A stretch of 64,000 bases of DNA from an uncultured Oligoflexia bacterium (GCA_937120495.1 CAKZJW010000114.1:26407-90406), one strand, 5' to 3'. Counted from the first letter of the stretch, positions 17,766-28,129 are shown. The notes: generated by a model not told the origin, from the letters alone. Program-made: numbers and translations.

Positions 17766-19766
17766 ATGGACGTTACTACTGCAACAAGAGAAGTATTGTG
17801 GCAAATTCCAACTAGCTTCAAGGTTGGAATGTATTTATTAATGTTTGTGGCCTTTGGTATTTTTGCAAAAGGAATTATTAATAAATATAAATTTGTTACT
17901 CAAGGAAATGGTTATAAATCTCTTCTTCCTAAAGAGCTTAATTGGAAAAAATTTCTCGAAACAATTCTTTTTACAGGAAAAGTTACTCGTGATGGAAAGG
18001 TTGGTTTCTTTCATTGCCTGATCTATTATGGATTTGTAATACTTTTTATTGCAACAGAACTTGTTGCTGTTCATGCTGACACTCCACTTAAAATATATAC
18101 AGGTACTACTTATATAATAATTTCATTTCTAGCTGACTGGGCCGGTCTTGCTGTTTTAGTTGGTCTCGCTTTAGCTTATAAAAGAAGATATATTGATAAG
18201 CCAGACTTTCTAAGTTCAACTCAACCAAATAACGAAAAATTCATGTATGCCATGATCGCAGCCTTAATTGTTTTAGGTTACGCACTTGAAGCAATGAGAC
18301 TTGTTGCTGCCGGTATGCCTTCAGGCGAAGCTATGTGGTCTCCAGTTGGATGGTTTGTTGCTTCTATTTTAAAAATGACGAATCCAAATAGTGAAGGTCT
18401 TATCACTACTTATAAAGCTGTTTGGTTTATTCACATGGCAAATACAATGGCTTTTATTGCATGTATTTCTCATACAAAATTTTTCCATATGGTTGCAGCT
18501 CCTTTAAATGCATTATTCACACCTCAAAGGCGTGGTGCCATAATGGAGCCGATGGACTTTGAAGATGAGACTGCTGAAACTTTTGGGCTAGGTAAGGCCT
18601 CTGAACTTTCTTCAAAACAAAGAATGGATATGATCTCTTGTGTTGAGTGTGGAAGGTGTACAAATGTATGTCCGGCTAATCTTGCTGGTCGTCCTCTAAA
18701 TCCAAAAACAATCATTACAAAAATGAGAGATGTAACTCTTGCAAAAGATAAAGGTGATGTAGACTTTTGGGAAGAACAAGCCTTTTCTGCAGTAGAGCTT
18801 GATTCATGTACGACATGTGGTGCTTGTATGGAAGAGTGTCCAATGAATATTGAACATGTTCAATCAATCATGGGACTAAAAAGATATAAAGCATTAACTC
18901 TTGGAGAAATTCCGCCAGAGGCAGCTACTGCTGTTAACAATATTAAAATTAATGGTAACCCTTGGGGTGTATCACAAGACGATAGATTCAAATGGTCTGA
19001 AGGAATGGATATTCCTCTAATTCAACCAGGTAAGAAGGTTGATTACTTATACTATGTTGGTTGTGCCGGGTCATACGATGCCTCTAATCAAAAAGTTGTA
19101 AAGGACACTGTTGAGCTTCTTAAAAAAGCAGGTGTTGATTTTGCTGTAATGGGTAAAACAGAAAAATGTAACGGTGATCCAATTAGACGCTTTGGAGATG
19201 AGTATTCATTCTTTGAAGTCGCTATTGAGAATATTGCCAATATGAATCAGTATGAATTTGGTAAAGTTGTTACTCACTGCCCACACTGCCTTCATACGAT
19301 TGGTAAAGAATACGCACAGTTTGATGATGGAGAATTTGAAACAATTCACCACACAGAGCTACTTGCAGACCTTCTTCGCCAAGGAAAACTACAACCTAAA
19401 AAAGAAGTTAAAGAAGAACTTACTTTCCATGACCCATGTTATCTTGGCCGTCATCACGGTGAATACAATGCTCCAAGAGAAGTCTTAAATGCAATTCCAG
19501 GAATTGAGTTAAAAGAAATGGAGAAGAACAAAGACAAAGCCCTATGCTGCGGAATGGGTGGTGGAAACATGTGGTACGAAGTTCACGAAGGTGATGAGCT
19601 TGTTGAAGGAAGACTTCATCATGTTGGATCAACTAAAGTTGAGAAACTTGCAACTTCATGCTCATTTTGTATGATTAACTTTAACTCGGGTAAAGGTAAT
19701 AAAACAGGAACGGAAGAGCTACAAATTGAAGATGTTGCATCAATTCTTAAAAAATCTATTGATTAG
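17766..19766 (+). CDS. Membrane (Fe-S)-binding oxidoreductase, heterodisulfide-reductase/EtfD-like
   Basis: A 667-residue protein starting at the ATG after AGGAGA (an upstream in-frame ATG lacks a ribosome site). The N-terminal half has about five to six membrane helices of the NarI/cytochrome-b-like type. Two [4Fe-4S] motifs follow: C292-x2-C-x2-C-x3-C302 (CVECGRCTNVCP) and C348-x2-C-x2-C-x3-C358 (CTTCGACMEECP). The C-terminal part has two CCG-type domains (HDPCYLGRHHGEY and ALCCGMGGGNMW). This plan matches membrane Fe-S proteins that pass electrons from electron-transfer flavoprotein to the quinone pool during acyl-CoA oxidation. No etfAB lies nearby, so the donor is inferred. Confidence 0.88.
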   Translation: MDVTTATREVLWQIPTSFKVGMYLLMFVAFGIFAKGIINKYKFVTQGNGYKSLLPKELNWKKFLETILFTGKVTRDGKVGFFHCLIYYGFVILFIATELVAVHADTPLKIYTGTTYIIISFLADWAGLAVLVGLALAYKRRYIDKPDFLSSTQPNNEKFMYAMIAALIVLGYALEAMRLVAAGMPSGEAMWSPVGWFVASILKMTNPNSEGLITTYKAVWFIHMANTMAFIACISHTKFFHMVAAPLNALFTPQRRGAIMEPMDFEDETAETFGLGKASELSSKQRMDMISCVECGRCTNVCPANLAGRPLNPKTIITKMRDVTLAKDKGDVDFWEEQAFSAVELDSCTTCGACMEECPMNIEHVQSIMGLKRYKALTLGEIPPEAATAVNNIKINGNPWGVSQDDRFKWSEGMDIPLIQPGKKVDYLYYVGCAGSYDASNQKVVKDTVELLKKAGVDFAVMGKTEKCNGDPIRRFGDEYSFFEVAIENIANMNQYEFGKVVTHCPHCLHTIGKEYAQFDDGEFETIHHTELLADLLRQGKLQPKKEVKEELTFHDPCYLGRHHGEYNAPREVLNAIPGIELKEMEKNKDKALCCGMGGGNMWYEVHEGDELVEGRLHHVGSTKVEKLATSCSFCMINFNSGKGNKTGTEELQIEDVASILKKSID

Positions 19767-21687
19767 AAAAAATATTACCGGGGCCTTAATTTTAGCCTCG
19801 GTACTTTCTTATTCCTATGCGTTTTCTCAAGAAAAGAAATCTTCTACCGGTAGTGGTCTTTATTCATCTTTTCAATCATTAATAAAAATTGAATCTGATA
19901 ACTATTTCCAAAAGAAAGAAAAACTTAAAACAAATTACAGTAATCTCTCTGACCTAAAAGACTACACAAGTGTGAAGCTTGATATTGATTTTATAAATCA
20001 TATTCTTTTTCATTCACCTTCTAAGTACGCTTCCCTTGCTGCAAACGATAGATGTTCATTCTATGACCTTGTATTAGCCGGGCATATAAAAGATTCAGAG
20101 GGATCGATTAAACACTTTATCCTCGAATACGAAACAAGAAAAGGAAGGCAAAAGCTCGCAATCGTTTCAAAACCAATTTTTATGGACAAGGTTGCTTTTA
20201 AGCAATGCCCGAAGATTAAAACTTTTTCAAAATATTTCAACACTAAAAATGTAAAAAAAACACTTGCTACAATGAACCTTAAGGTTCCCTCAAATATGGA
20301 TCAATGTTTTCAAATTCATAAAGACTTCATCCAGGATCACAAAACACCCTATCTATGTAAGGTGTATGAACAAGTTGAACAAATAAAACCTCTTGAAAGA
20401 AAAATTAAATCAACACCGCGCTCTAACTACAAACGCCTTACAAAGCTTAAAACAGACTTAAGAACGGCTAGAAATTACAAAAAGAGTCTAAACGCAAACT
20501 CATATGACTACCTTAGAAATCTTTGTATCAATATAGAGAAGCCCAAAAGGTTCTGTAGAGATTTTTTTGATATTAGTTACTGGAAACAAATTTCTCAAGG
20601 TTTAAAAAAACCTGCTCCTATAGAAAATTTTTGCAAAGAACTTCTAAAAAAATCAAAGCTGTCAAAACGAGATATTAAAAACTGTGCTAGAAGCTTAAGC
20701 CTAAACAAAGAGCAGTGTCATTATTTAAATAAATACTCAAACTCAATCACACCAAAACCCAACTGCAGCGAAATTTCGAGGGCCTTAAATTTTTCATCAC
20801 TTAAATCTCAATATAACGATTGCACCGGTCAAGTTGCAAATGAAGCCCTTGTTAATATATCAAGAGTTACTGCACACTTTGAATCAACTCCAATTAAAGA
20901 AGGATCAAGCTGTCAAACACTAGTTGCCAATCAATTTTTAAAAATGAACCTCGATATAAATGATGGAAAGTATTGGGGAAATAGTCTGTGTTATATGGAT
21001 AAAATTAACCGTAAATTAGTTTGCGAGCCTGTTTTGTACGGTGATGATCCAAACTCTGAGTATTCAATATCTAAGGTTGTAACTAAGTTTATGTCGAGAA
21101 CAAGAGGCTTATCGCGAGACCAAAGCTGTAAACTCATAACGAAAAGCCAGTACAAACCAAGCCTGCTTCAGTACAAATCTGGCTGTTGGATTATCCTTGA
21201 CGACAAAAACTGTTTTGCCTCGTCTTGTAAGTTTAAGATCTTAAATAACCAAGAGGCAGTTACTCATTTAAAGTCAAAGACAAAGTTAATTTTCCCATAC
21301 TTTGCTGATCGATTTACAGTGCAAAGTTTAACTCAAGAAAAATTTATTAGAGATTTTTATAAAAAGAAAAATCAAAAGATCATCAACGTTAGTTTTTTAA
21401 AAAATGTTTTTAAAAACAAAAAGAACGCTATAATTCATGGGATTGGATGTAGAGAAGATCTACTACCAACCTTTTTTCAAAAAAGAACATTAAGCCAATG
21501 TACTCCTCTTCCTTTTATTGTTGATGGCTTTATACAAAAAGATGGTTCATTATCTCTAATAACACGAACAGCTTATGACGATCTCCATGCACCAAGAATT
21601 ACTCCTTGGAGTTATATATTTAGTGCAGTGAAGGCTTACCAAGCACATAGTCCTATGAATCTTTGGGGGTTATATGCACTCTATTAG
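19726..21687 (+). CDS. Secreted Cys-rich protein, unknown
   Basis: Up to 653 residues. The signal peptide ends SYSYAFSQ. The true start may be TTG at 19759, which gives a normal signal peptide and only an 8-bp overlap with the previous gene; the ATG at 19726 overlaps it by 41 bp. The mature protein has many Cys spread along its length, often in short pairs (for example CINIEKPKRFCRDFF, DDKNCFASSCKF), suggesting several disulfides in the periplasm or outside. No enzyme motif recognised. It heads a row of three overlapping genes for secreted proteins. Confidence 0.75.
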   Translation: MKMLHQFLKNLLIRKNITGALILASVLSYSYAFSQEKKSSTGSGLYSSFQSLIKIESDNYFQKKEKLKTNYSNLSDLKDYTSVKLDIDFINHILFHSPSKYASLAANDRCSFYDLVLAGHIKDSEGSIKHFILEYETRKGRQKLAIVSKPIFMDKVAFKQCPKIKTFSKYFNTKNVKKTLATMNLKVPSNMDQCFQIHKDFIQDHKTPYLCKVYEQVEQIKPLERKIKSTPRSNYKRLTKLKTDLRTARNYKKSLNANSYDYLRNLCINIEKPKRFCRDFFDISYWKQISQGLKKPAPIENFCKELLKKSKLSKRDIKNCARSLSLNKEQCHYLNKYSNSITPKPNCSEISRALNFSSLKSQYNDCTGQVANEALVNISRVTAHFESTPIKEGSSCQTLVANQFLKMNLDINDGKYWGNSLCYMDKINRKLVCEPVLYGDDPNSEYSISKVVTKFMSRTRGLSRDQSCKLITKSQYKPSLLQYKSGCWIILDDKNCFASSCKFKILNNQEAVTHLKSKTKLIFPYFADRFTVQSLTQEKFIRDFYKKKNQKIINVSFLKNVFKNKKNAIIHGIGCREDLLPTFFQKRTLSQCTPLPFIVDGFIQKDGSLSLITRTAYDDLHAPRITPWSYIFSAVKAYQAHSPMNLWGLYALY

Positions 21688-22708
21688 AATTATTATTATT
21701 TCTCTTTTTTCTCTCTCTATCTATGCGAAGACATTGCCAGAAATACAGACAAAACAGTCTTTAAATAATATTCGATTTTTATCAAACGATGGAAAGTTTA
21801 CATATTTTCAACAAAACGGAAAATTATATTTATCTACAAATTACTCAAGCGCTGAAATTCTAGAAAAAGAAAATTCAAGTTATTTTCTTCTTTCTGGTTC
21901 AGAATCTAGAAAAAAAATTATTATTGAAGAAATTCCTAATTTTCATAGAGAATTAAATTATAGAAAAAAGAACATTATCTATACAATGGATTTTGGAAAA
22001 ACAACTCCCATCAAAGTAACTGAAGGGACATTTCTATCTTTAAACCTACAAGATTCATGGCTTAATAGCTATGATCCACAAGAGAAAGCGATTGAAGCGA
22101 AGAATCTGAATAATTCAAAAACTGTTTCAGTAAAATTAAAAAATAAATTAAATCCATATTTTATCCCTCAGGCTCTAATGCGAACTCAGGACACCATTTT
22201 CTATACCGATATTAATGACAATGGCTTTATGGGCTTATTAATGTATTCATTTTATGACAAAAAGTTCACTTCAGTTTACAAGTCAAAATTTAAAGCGATG
22301 AATCTAAAGTTTTGCCAATCTGGAGACAATCTCTATGTTGGTGAATTTAGCTACAATGGGATAAGTAATGGCAGTGCAATTTTTAAAATTCCATTTTTTA
22401 ACAATCCTGGTTTTAGCAATATAGAACAGATTTATTCTAGCGATCTCAATGATATCGGAAACCTCTTATGTTCCAAGCAAAGTTTATATTTTATAAAAAC
22501 ACTATCTGAGGACAAACAGCTAAATACTAAAAAATCTGAAGTTGCCCGACTTGATTTGAAGTCAAAAAAGATCACGATCATTACAGATTTAAACTACGTC
22601 ACAAATATTATAAACATGGATGGAAACATTCTAATCCCCTTCAGAGACAAATATTACGTCGCTGAAGGAAAGAGCAAGCTAAACGATGATAAACTTAATA
22701 ATAATTAG
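21674..22708 (+). CDS. Secreted beta-rich protein, possibly beta-propeller
   Basis: A 344-residue protein with a signal peptide (MHSIRIIIISLFSLSIYA). It contains repeating short strand patterns such as GKFTYFQQNGKLYLSTN, DTIFYTDINDNGFMGLLM, DNLYVGEFSYNG and QSLYFIKTLSED, at spacing suggestive of propeller blades. It overlaps the previous gene by 14 bp and the next by 23 bp, so the three are co-translated. No family assigned; the propeller reading is an inference from strand periodicity. Confidence 0.72.
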   Translation: MHSIRIIIISLFSLSIYAKTLPEIQTKQSLNNIRFLSNDGKFTYFQQNGKLYLSTNYSSAEILEKENSSYFLLSGSESRKKIIIEEIPNFHRELNYRKKNIIYTMDFGKTTPIKVTEGTFLSLNLQDSWLNSYDPQEKAIEAKNLNNSKTVSVKLKNKLNPYFIPQALMRTQDTIFYTDINDNGFMGLLMYSFYDKKFTSVYKSKFKAMNLKFCQSGDNLYVGEFSYNGISNGSAIFKIPFFNNPGFSNIEQIYSSDLNDIGNLLCSKQSLYFIKTLSEDKQLNTKKSEVARLDLKSKKITIITDLNYVTNIINMDGNILIPFRDKYYVAEGKSKLNDDKLNNN

Positions 22709-23534
22709 TTTTTCAACATTTTTATTCTCAACGAGTTTACAAGCTACGGATCTTGCAAGTTTAAAGATTACATCTACAGCTGTTCCCTATGAGATGGAAC
22801 TGATGTTTAATCATCTTAAAGAACAAACAATATCAAGAGAACAAAAAGAAAAACTTTTAGCTGACCTTGAAGTTATAAACGATGACTTATCTGCAATTGG
22901 AACAAAAGCTAATATGTTTCTCATGAAGTCAGAGATTTTAAAGGGAATACTAACTAATCAATACTTAAAAAAAGAAGCCAGAGTACAAGTATCAAGCTCA
23001 ACAGTGGATTCAATACAGAAAAAGGTTCAATCTAACAAAGTTATTTATTCAAATTTTTCAGCATGGATTATAAAATCAATACTCAATGATCTATCAGAGT
23101 ATTCAAAAAATAATTTTTTAAACAAATACGAAAATGTTTCGCGATCAAATAGCAAAGATACAATTAAAGCGAAGAAACTTAAAAAACTTTTAAAATACAC
23201 AAGCTCTCTCATCAATTCTTTTTTAAGAAAATCTCCCGAGGAATTTAATCATCTTGTTACAAATATCACTTTGGATACAATTTCAAGACTCGCTCTTAAA
23301 AGCTACTACTTTAAAGCTCTTCATCCCCACCAAAATATTGGAGCCCAACCTTTATTTCAAATACCAACACTTAAAAAATCTCCTCCCACTTCAAGCCCAG
23401 AGACTCCACAAGATTCAATTGAACGTGACTCTTTCAAGCAAAAAGTTGAGGCCCAAAAAGAGATTCAAAAGATCAATTCACCGGATATGAGCCCAGCAAG
23501 TAAATCAATTGATCAAATTAATACAGAACAATAA
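22686..23534 (+). CDS. Secreted helical protein with Pro/Ser/Gln-rich tail
   Basis: A 282-residue protein with a signal peptide (MINLIIISFSTFLFSTSLQA). Residues 30-215 are predicted helical with Lys/Ser-rich heptad-like stretches, followed by a low-complexity tail from about 225 (PTLKKSPPTSSPETPQDS and Lys/Gln/Glu helices). It overlaps the preceding gene by 23 bp and is last in its group; a small GNRA-loop hairpin follows. Unknown family. Confidence 0.7.
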   Translation: MINLIIISFSTFLFSTSLQATDLASLKITSTAVPYEMELMFNHLKEQTISREQKEKLLADLEVINDDLSAIGTKANMFLMKSEILKGILTNQYLKKEARVQVSSSTVDSIQKKVQSNKVIYSNFSAWIIKSILNDLSEYSKNNFLNKYENVSRSNSKDTIKAKKLKKLLKYTSSLINSFLRKSPEEFNHLVTNITLDTISRLALKSYYFKALHPHQNIGAQPLFQIPTLKKSPPTSSPETPQDSIERDSFKQKVEAQKEIQKINSPDMSPASKSIDQINTEQ

Positions 23535-23546
23535 GAAATCAACAAC

Positions 23547-23593
23547 TTGACGCAAGTCAAAAACTTAACAAGAACTACCTTTTTTGATACATA
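23547..23593 (+). promoter_or_regulatory. Hairpin and weak promoter before hisS
   Basis: TTGAC-GCAA-GTCAA (23547-23560) forms a 5-bp stem with a GNRA tetraloop 12 bp past the previous stop; it lacks a T-run. TTAACA (23565-23570) and TACATA (23588-23593), 17 bp apart, are a possible sigma-70 promoter for hisS. Support is weak. Confidence 0.3.
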
Positions 23594-23625
23594 TTAGTGC
23601 TAATTCACCCATTTAAGGAATACTA

Positions 23626-24939
23626 ATGGCACTTTCTAAAAAGCCTTACAAAGGTTGTCGTGACTTTCACCCAATTCAAATGAGAGTCAGAGATTATATT
23701 TTCAGCAAAATGAGAACAACTGCAGAGCAGTTTGCTTTTGAGGCATATGATGGCCCCCTTCTTGAAGAAGTAGATCTATATTTGGCAAAATCTGGAGAAG
23801 AACTAATAAACGATCAAATTTATTCTTTTACCGATCGCGGAGAAAGAAAAGTCGCTATTAGACCAGAGATGACTCCAACAGTTGCTAGAATGGTTGCTGG
23901 AGTTCACCGAGAAACAAGCAAACCAATACGTTGGTATTCAATTCCCAATCTTATGAGGTACGAAAGGCCACAAAGAGGAAGACTTAGAGAGCATTGGCAA
24001 TTTAATGCAGACATCTTTGGAGCCACAGAACATCTTGGGGAGATAGAAGTATTATCACTTATGGATCAACTGATGAAGTCATTTGGTGCCAACACTCAGA
24101 TGTATGGAATTTTATTAAATGACAGACGTGTTGTTGATTGTATATTTAAAGACCTTCTTGCCCTTACAAAAGAACAATCATACAAACTTTATAAAGTTAT
24201 AGATAAAGCAAAAAAAGTTAATGCAGAAGCTTTAGATAAAATGATTGCGGACGTAATTGATGATGAACAAAAAAGAGAACACTTTAAATCATATTTAAAT
24301 TTAAATTCATTTGATGAACTATCTTCATTTTTAGAAAGTCACGGTTTAACAGAGTCTGCTCAAAGCTTTGTAGAGTTCGTCTCAAAGGTGAAAGATCTTC
24401 CTATTTATGAATCTCTTCAATACGATCCAACAATTGTTCGAGGACTAGATTACTACACAGGTATTGTCTTTGAAGTATTTGATAAGCATCCAGATAATAG
24501 ACGTGCTATCGCTGGTGGCGGAGCCTATGCAAACCTTCTTCAAATCTTTAACGAACAACCACTAGCTGGAATTGGTTTTGGATTAGGAGATGTGACACTA
24601 AAAGACTTTTTAGAAACTCATAAACTACTACCCGACTTCACACATGCTACAAATGATTTATTCATCGCATACTTCGATGATAATTGTGAGTCTTCAGCCT
24701 TTAAGCTTGCAAGCTCTCTTCGAGCAGAGTCTATGAAAGTTGAATTGAACTTAGGTATAATAAAATTTAACAAGGTCTTTAAGCTTGCCCAAGCAAAGGG
24801 TCATAAATATGTAGCAATTTTTGGATCTAATGAGCTTGAAAAAGGCGTTGTCCAAATTAAAAACCTCGAAACTCGAGATGGGACAGAGATTAATTTAACG
24901 AACACAAAAGAAATAAAAAAATATATTAAGGGTAATTAA
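23626..24939 (+). CDS. hisS: Histidine--tRNA ligase
   Basis: A 437-residue class II aminoacyl-tRNA synthetase that charges tRNA-His. Visible signatures: an N-terminal KGCRDFHP motif, motif 2 (RYERPQRGRLREHWQFNADIFG region, residues about 106-127), the histidine-specific RGLDYYTGIVFEV loop at about 268, and motif 3 (AGIGFGLGDV) near 310. A C-terminal anticodon-binding domain follows from about 340. AAGGA lies 7 bp before the ATG. valS follows 2 bp after the stop, so the two form an operon. Confidence 0.97.
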   Translation: MALSKKPYKGCRDFHPIQMRVRDYIFSKMRTTAEQFAFEAYDGPLLEEVDLYLAKSGEELINDQIYSFTDRGERKVAIRPEMTPTVARMVAGVHRETSKPIRWYSIPNLMRYERPQRGRLREHWQFNADIFGATEHLGEIEVLSLMDQLMKSFGANTQMYGILLNDRRVVDCIFKDLLALTKEQSYKLYKVIDKAKKVNAEALDKMIADVIDDEQKREHFKSYLNLNSFDELSSFLESHGLTESAQSFVEFVSKVKDLPIYESLQYDPTIVRGLDYYTGIVFEVFDKHPDNRRAIAGGGAYANLLQIFNEQPLAGIGFGLGDVTLKDFLETHKLLPDFTHATNDLFIAYFDDNCESSAFKLASSLRAESMKVELNLGIIKFNKVFKLAQAKGHKYVAIFGSNELEKGVVQIKNLETRDGTEINLTNTKEIKKYIKGN

Positions 24940-24941
24940 AA

Positions 24942-27608
24942 ATGAACGAAACGAACGAACTACCAAAAACATATGACCCAAGTGGTATTGAAGATAAATG
25001 GTATAAGACCTGGGAAGAGTCTAAGTCTTTCAAGCCTGTTGCAAATAAGGATAAGGGTACTTACACAATACTTATGCCACCTCCAAATGTAACCGGTAGG
25101 CTACATATGGGACATGCTCTTGATCATACAGTACAAGATGTCATCATCCGCTTTAAAAGAATGCAGGGCTTTGAGACTCTTTGGGTTCCAGGACAAGATC
25201 ATGCAGGAATTGCAACTCAAGCGAAAGTAGAAGAAAAAATCTTCAAAGAGGAAGGTAAGACAAAACACGACCTTGGACGTGAAGAGTTCTTAAAAAGAGT
25301 TTGGGATTGGAAAGAAGAATATGGTGGACATATCCTTGAACAATTTAAAAAACTTGGAAATAGTTGTGACTGGGATTATTTTACTTTCACAATGGATGAA
25401 GGTCCTTCGAAAGCTGTTAAGAAATTTTTTGTTGATATGTATAATGAAGGTTTAATTTACCAAGATAACTATATTATTAACTGGGATCCAAAGCTTCAGT
25501 CAGCAATTAGTGATGCCGAAGTTGATCACAAAGAAGTTGCTGGAAAATTTTATCATATCCATTACAAAGTTAAGGATAGCAATGCAGTTCTAGAAGTAGC
25601 GACGACTAGACCAGAAACTTTATTTGGTGATACTGCTGTGGCTGTTAATCCTAATGATGACCGTTTTGAGCATCTTATTGGGAAAAAAGCTATTATTCCA
25701 ATTTGTAATAGAGAGGTAACAATAGTAGCTGATGAACATGTCGATATGGAAAAAGGAACTGGTTGTTTAAAAGTTACTCCTGGTCACGATTTTAACGATT
25801 ATGAAATTGGAAAAAGACATAAATTAGAAATCATTAATTTAATTAACTCTGACGGTACATATAATGATAATGCAAAACCTGTTGAAGGTTTAAATTCGAA
25901 AGCAGCTCGTAAGAAGACAGTTGAACTTTTAGAAGAAGCTGGTCAACTTGTAAAAGTCGAAGACCACACTCAACAAGTTGGTCATTCTCAAAGATCTGGT
26001 GAAATTGTAGAGCCAATGGTTTCAAAACAATGGTTTTTAAATACACAAAAGATGGCGGAAATATCGGTTAAAGAAGTTGAAAATGAAAAGATGAGCTTTT
26101 TCCCTAAGGGATGGGAAAACACTTATTATTCATATCAAAAGAATCCAAGGCCTTGGTGTATTTCAAGACAACTTTGGTGGGGACATCAAATCCCAGTCTA
26201 TGAATGTTCATCTTGTAGCCACCAATGGGCAAGTGAGCAGGATGCAGACTCATGTCCGAAGTGTGAATCGAAAGAAGTGAAACAAGATCAAGATGTTCTA
26301 GATACATGGTTCTCTTCAGGACTATTTCCACTAAGTACACTTGGTTGGCCAGACGAACAAGCAATGCAAGAGAAGGGCTTTGATAAGTTCTACCCTACAG
26401 ACACTTTAGTTACGGCTTTTGATATCATTTTCTTTTGGGTAGCAAGAATGATGATGATGTCAAACAAGGTTACTAACAAGTCACCATTTGAGCATGTATA
26501 TATTCACGCAATAGTTAGAGATAAAGATGGCGTAAAGATGAGTAAATCTTTGGGTAATGTTATTGACCCTCTAGATATTATTCAGCAATACGGCTGTGAT
26601 GCCCTTAGATTTACACTTGCTGTAAGCTCCGGATACAACAGAAATATCAACCTTGATACAGAGAAAATTGAAGGCTATAGAAACTTTATTAATAAAATTT
26701 GGAACGCATTTAGATTTATTTCTCCAAACTTAGAGAATGCGAATGACAAAGGTTTTGAAATAGCAGACCTTCATCATCACGAAAAATGGATTCTTAGCGA
26801 GCTAAATGATGTGACGAAAAAAGTAACTCATTCTCTTGAAGAGTACCGTTTTGATGATGCTTGTAACCAAATCTACGCATTTGTTTACGATAAATTCTGT
26901 TCTTGGTTTATAGAACTTTCAAAAGGGATACTCAGCTCTGAAAATGAAAACTTAAAAACTCAAAGGGCAAATGTTTTTAAATACTGCTTCAAGCATATTA
27001 TGAAACTCATTCACCCTATTACTCCATTTATTTCTGAAGAGATTTGGACATATTTAAAAACAGAAGACGAAAGTTTATTAATCTCTCAAGAGTACCCTAT
27101 GTACAAAGAAGAATTCTGTTTTAATGATGACGTTTATAATATGGAAAAATTTATCGAAATCATTACAAGTGTTAGAAACTTACGTAACTCAGTTAACGTA
27201 AAGCCAAAAGAAGAGATTGATATTCGACTTTTTACTGACGACGAAGTTCTTGCGAGATATCTTTTCAAAAGTCGTGGTTATCTAAAAGAGCTTGCAAATG
27301 TTAAAGCCGGAAAGATAAAAGATAAGTCGGTTGAACGCCCAGAGAAATCAATCATGCGAGCAACTGCTCACACTGAAATTTTTGTTCCACTTGAAGGAAT
27401 AATAGATATCGAAAATTACGTTCAAAAATTAGGTAATGATCTTAAAAAAGCAGAAAAAGAATTTGAGAAAGTTGAAAAGAAGCTTAAGAATCCAAAGTTT
27501 ATAGAAAATGCTCCTGATAATGTTATTGCAGAAGTAAAAGAAAAAGCTTCAGGGTTTGAAGAGCAAGTTAAATCGATTCAAAATAGCTTAACCATGTTTG
27601 AAAGTTAA
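24942..27608 (+). CDS. valS: Valine--tRNA ligase
   Basis: An 888-residue class I synthetase. The HIGH signature is H55-M-G-H58 (in PPPNVTGRLHMGHA) and KMSKS is at 532-536. The editing domain contains the TTRPETLFGDTA motif at about 220. A zinc-ribbon-like insert (CSSCSHQW, then CPKC) sits at about 420-450. The last 65 residues form the basic coiled-coil arm typical of ValRS. It is co-transcribed with hisS and ends at a strong terminator. Confidence 0.97.
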   Translation: MNETNELPKTYDPSGIEDKWYKTWEESKSFKPVANKDKGTYTILMPPPNVTGRLHMGHALDHTVQDVIIRFKRMQGFETLWVPGQDHAGIATQAKVEEKIFKEEGKTKHDLGREEFLKRVWDWKEEYGGHILEQFKKLGNSCDWDYFTFTMDEGPSKAVKKFFVDMYNEGLIYQDNYIINWDPKLQSAISDAEVDHKEVAGKFYHIHYKVKDSNAVLEVATTRPETLFGDTAVAVNPNDDRFEHLIGKKAIIPICNREVTIVADEHVDMEKGTGCLKVTPGHDFNDYEIGKRHKLEIINLINSDGTYNDNAKPVEGLNSKAARKKTVELLEEAGQLVKVEDHTQQVGHSQRSGEIVEPMVSKQWFLNTQKMAEISVKEVENEKMSFFPKGWENTYYSYQKNPRPWCISRQLWWGHQIPVYECSSCSHQWASEQDADSCPKCESKEVKQDQDVLDTWFSSGLFPLSTLGWPDEQAMQEKGFDKFYPTDTLVTAFDIIFFWVARMMMMSNKVTNKSPFEHVYIHAIVRDKDGVKMSKSLGNVIDPLDIIQQYGCDALRFTLAVSSGYNRNINLDTEKIEGYRNFINKIWNAFRFISPNLENANDKGFEIADLHHHEKWILSELNDVTKKVTHSLEEYRFDDACNQIYAFVYDKFCSWFIELSKGILSSENENLKTQRANVFKYCFKHIMKLIHPITPFISEEIWTYLKTEDESLLISQEYPMYKEEFCFNDDVYNMEKFIEIITSVRNLRNSVNVKPKEEIDIRLFTDDEVLARYLFKSRGYLKELANVKAGKIKDKSVERPEKSIMRATAHTEIFVPLEGIIDIENYVQKLGNDLKKAEKEFEKVEKKLKNPKFIENAPDNVIAEVKEKASGFEEQVKSIQNSLTMFES

Positions 27609-27631
27609 AAGTATAATTTAATATGTTCTAA

Positions 27632-27657
27632 AGGCCGATACTATTCGGCCTTTTTTT
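27632..27657 (+). terminator. Terminator of hisS-valS
   Basis: AGGCCGA (27632-27638) pairs with TCGGCCT (27645-27651), followed by a run of T to 27657. It starts 24 bp after the valS stop. The T-run overlaps the stop codon of the convergent gene at 27656. Confidence 0.9.
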
Positions 27658-28129
27658 ATAAATGCCTTTTAGCTTGTTTTCTCATTTTCTTTTGAGCATC
27701 TTCCATAGATTCAAAGCTCGTATAAACATGAGCTCCACTATACTTAAAGGAAATATCAATTCTTCCAACACAAGCGTACAAAGGAATATCTTTCCTTTTT
27801 GCCTTTTTTAAGTCGGATTTGATTTTAGCTTTTAGTTTTTTAAACTTAGGCTTTAATGAAAAGCGTGTATAAACGGCTTCATTATTTAGTTGTTTTTGAG
27901 AGACAGCATTATATCTTCCAAATGAATAACCTGTTTCAATATAGGATTCACCTTGGATAAATTTCGTTTTTAATACGAACTTTGGATTTAAGCCAAAAAG
28001 ATTAGGCTCTAAGCGATTTAAGATCTTTCCATTTGAAACTCTTTTCACTTCACCACATGAGTAGTCTAGAGTATAGGCACTGGCCAAGCCAGAAAGAGTC
28101 AAAAGTGATAATACTAATATTCTTTTCAT
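27656..28129 (-). CDS. Small secreted protein, unknown
   Basis: A 157-residue protein with a signal peptide (MKRILVLSLLTLSGLASA). The mature part has two Cys (DYSCGEV and LYACVGRI), likely one disulfide, and beta-rich central strands followed by a strongly basic stretch (KFKKLKAKIKSDLKKAKRK) and a helical tail. No family recognised. It faces hisS-valS convergently, with its stop inside their terminator. Confidence 0.7.
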   Translation of the reverse strand: MKRILVLSLLTLSGLASAYTLDYSCGEVKRVSNGKILNRLEPNLFGLNPKFVLKTKFIQGESYIETGYSFGRYNAVSQKQLNNEAVYTRFSLKPKFKKLKAKIKSDLKKAKRKDIPLYACVGRIDISFKYSGAHVYTSFESMEDAQKKMRKQAKRHL

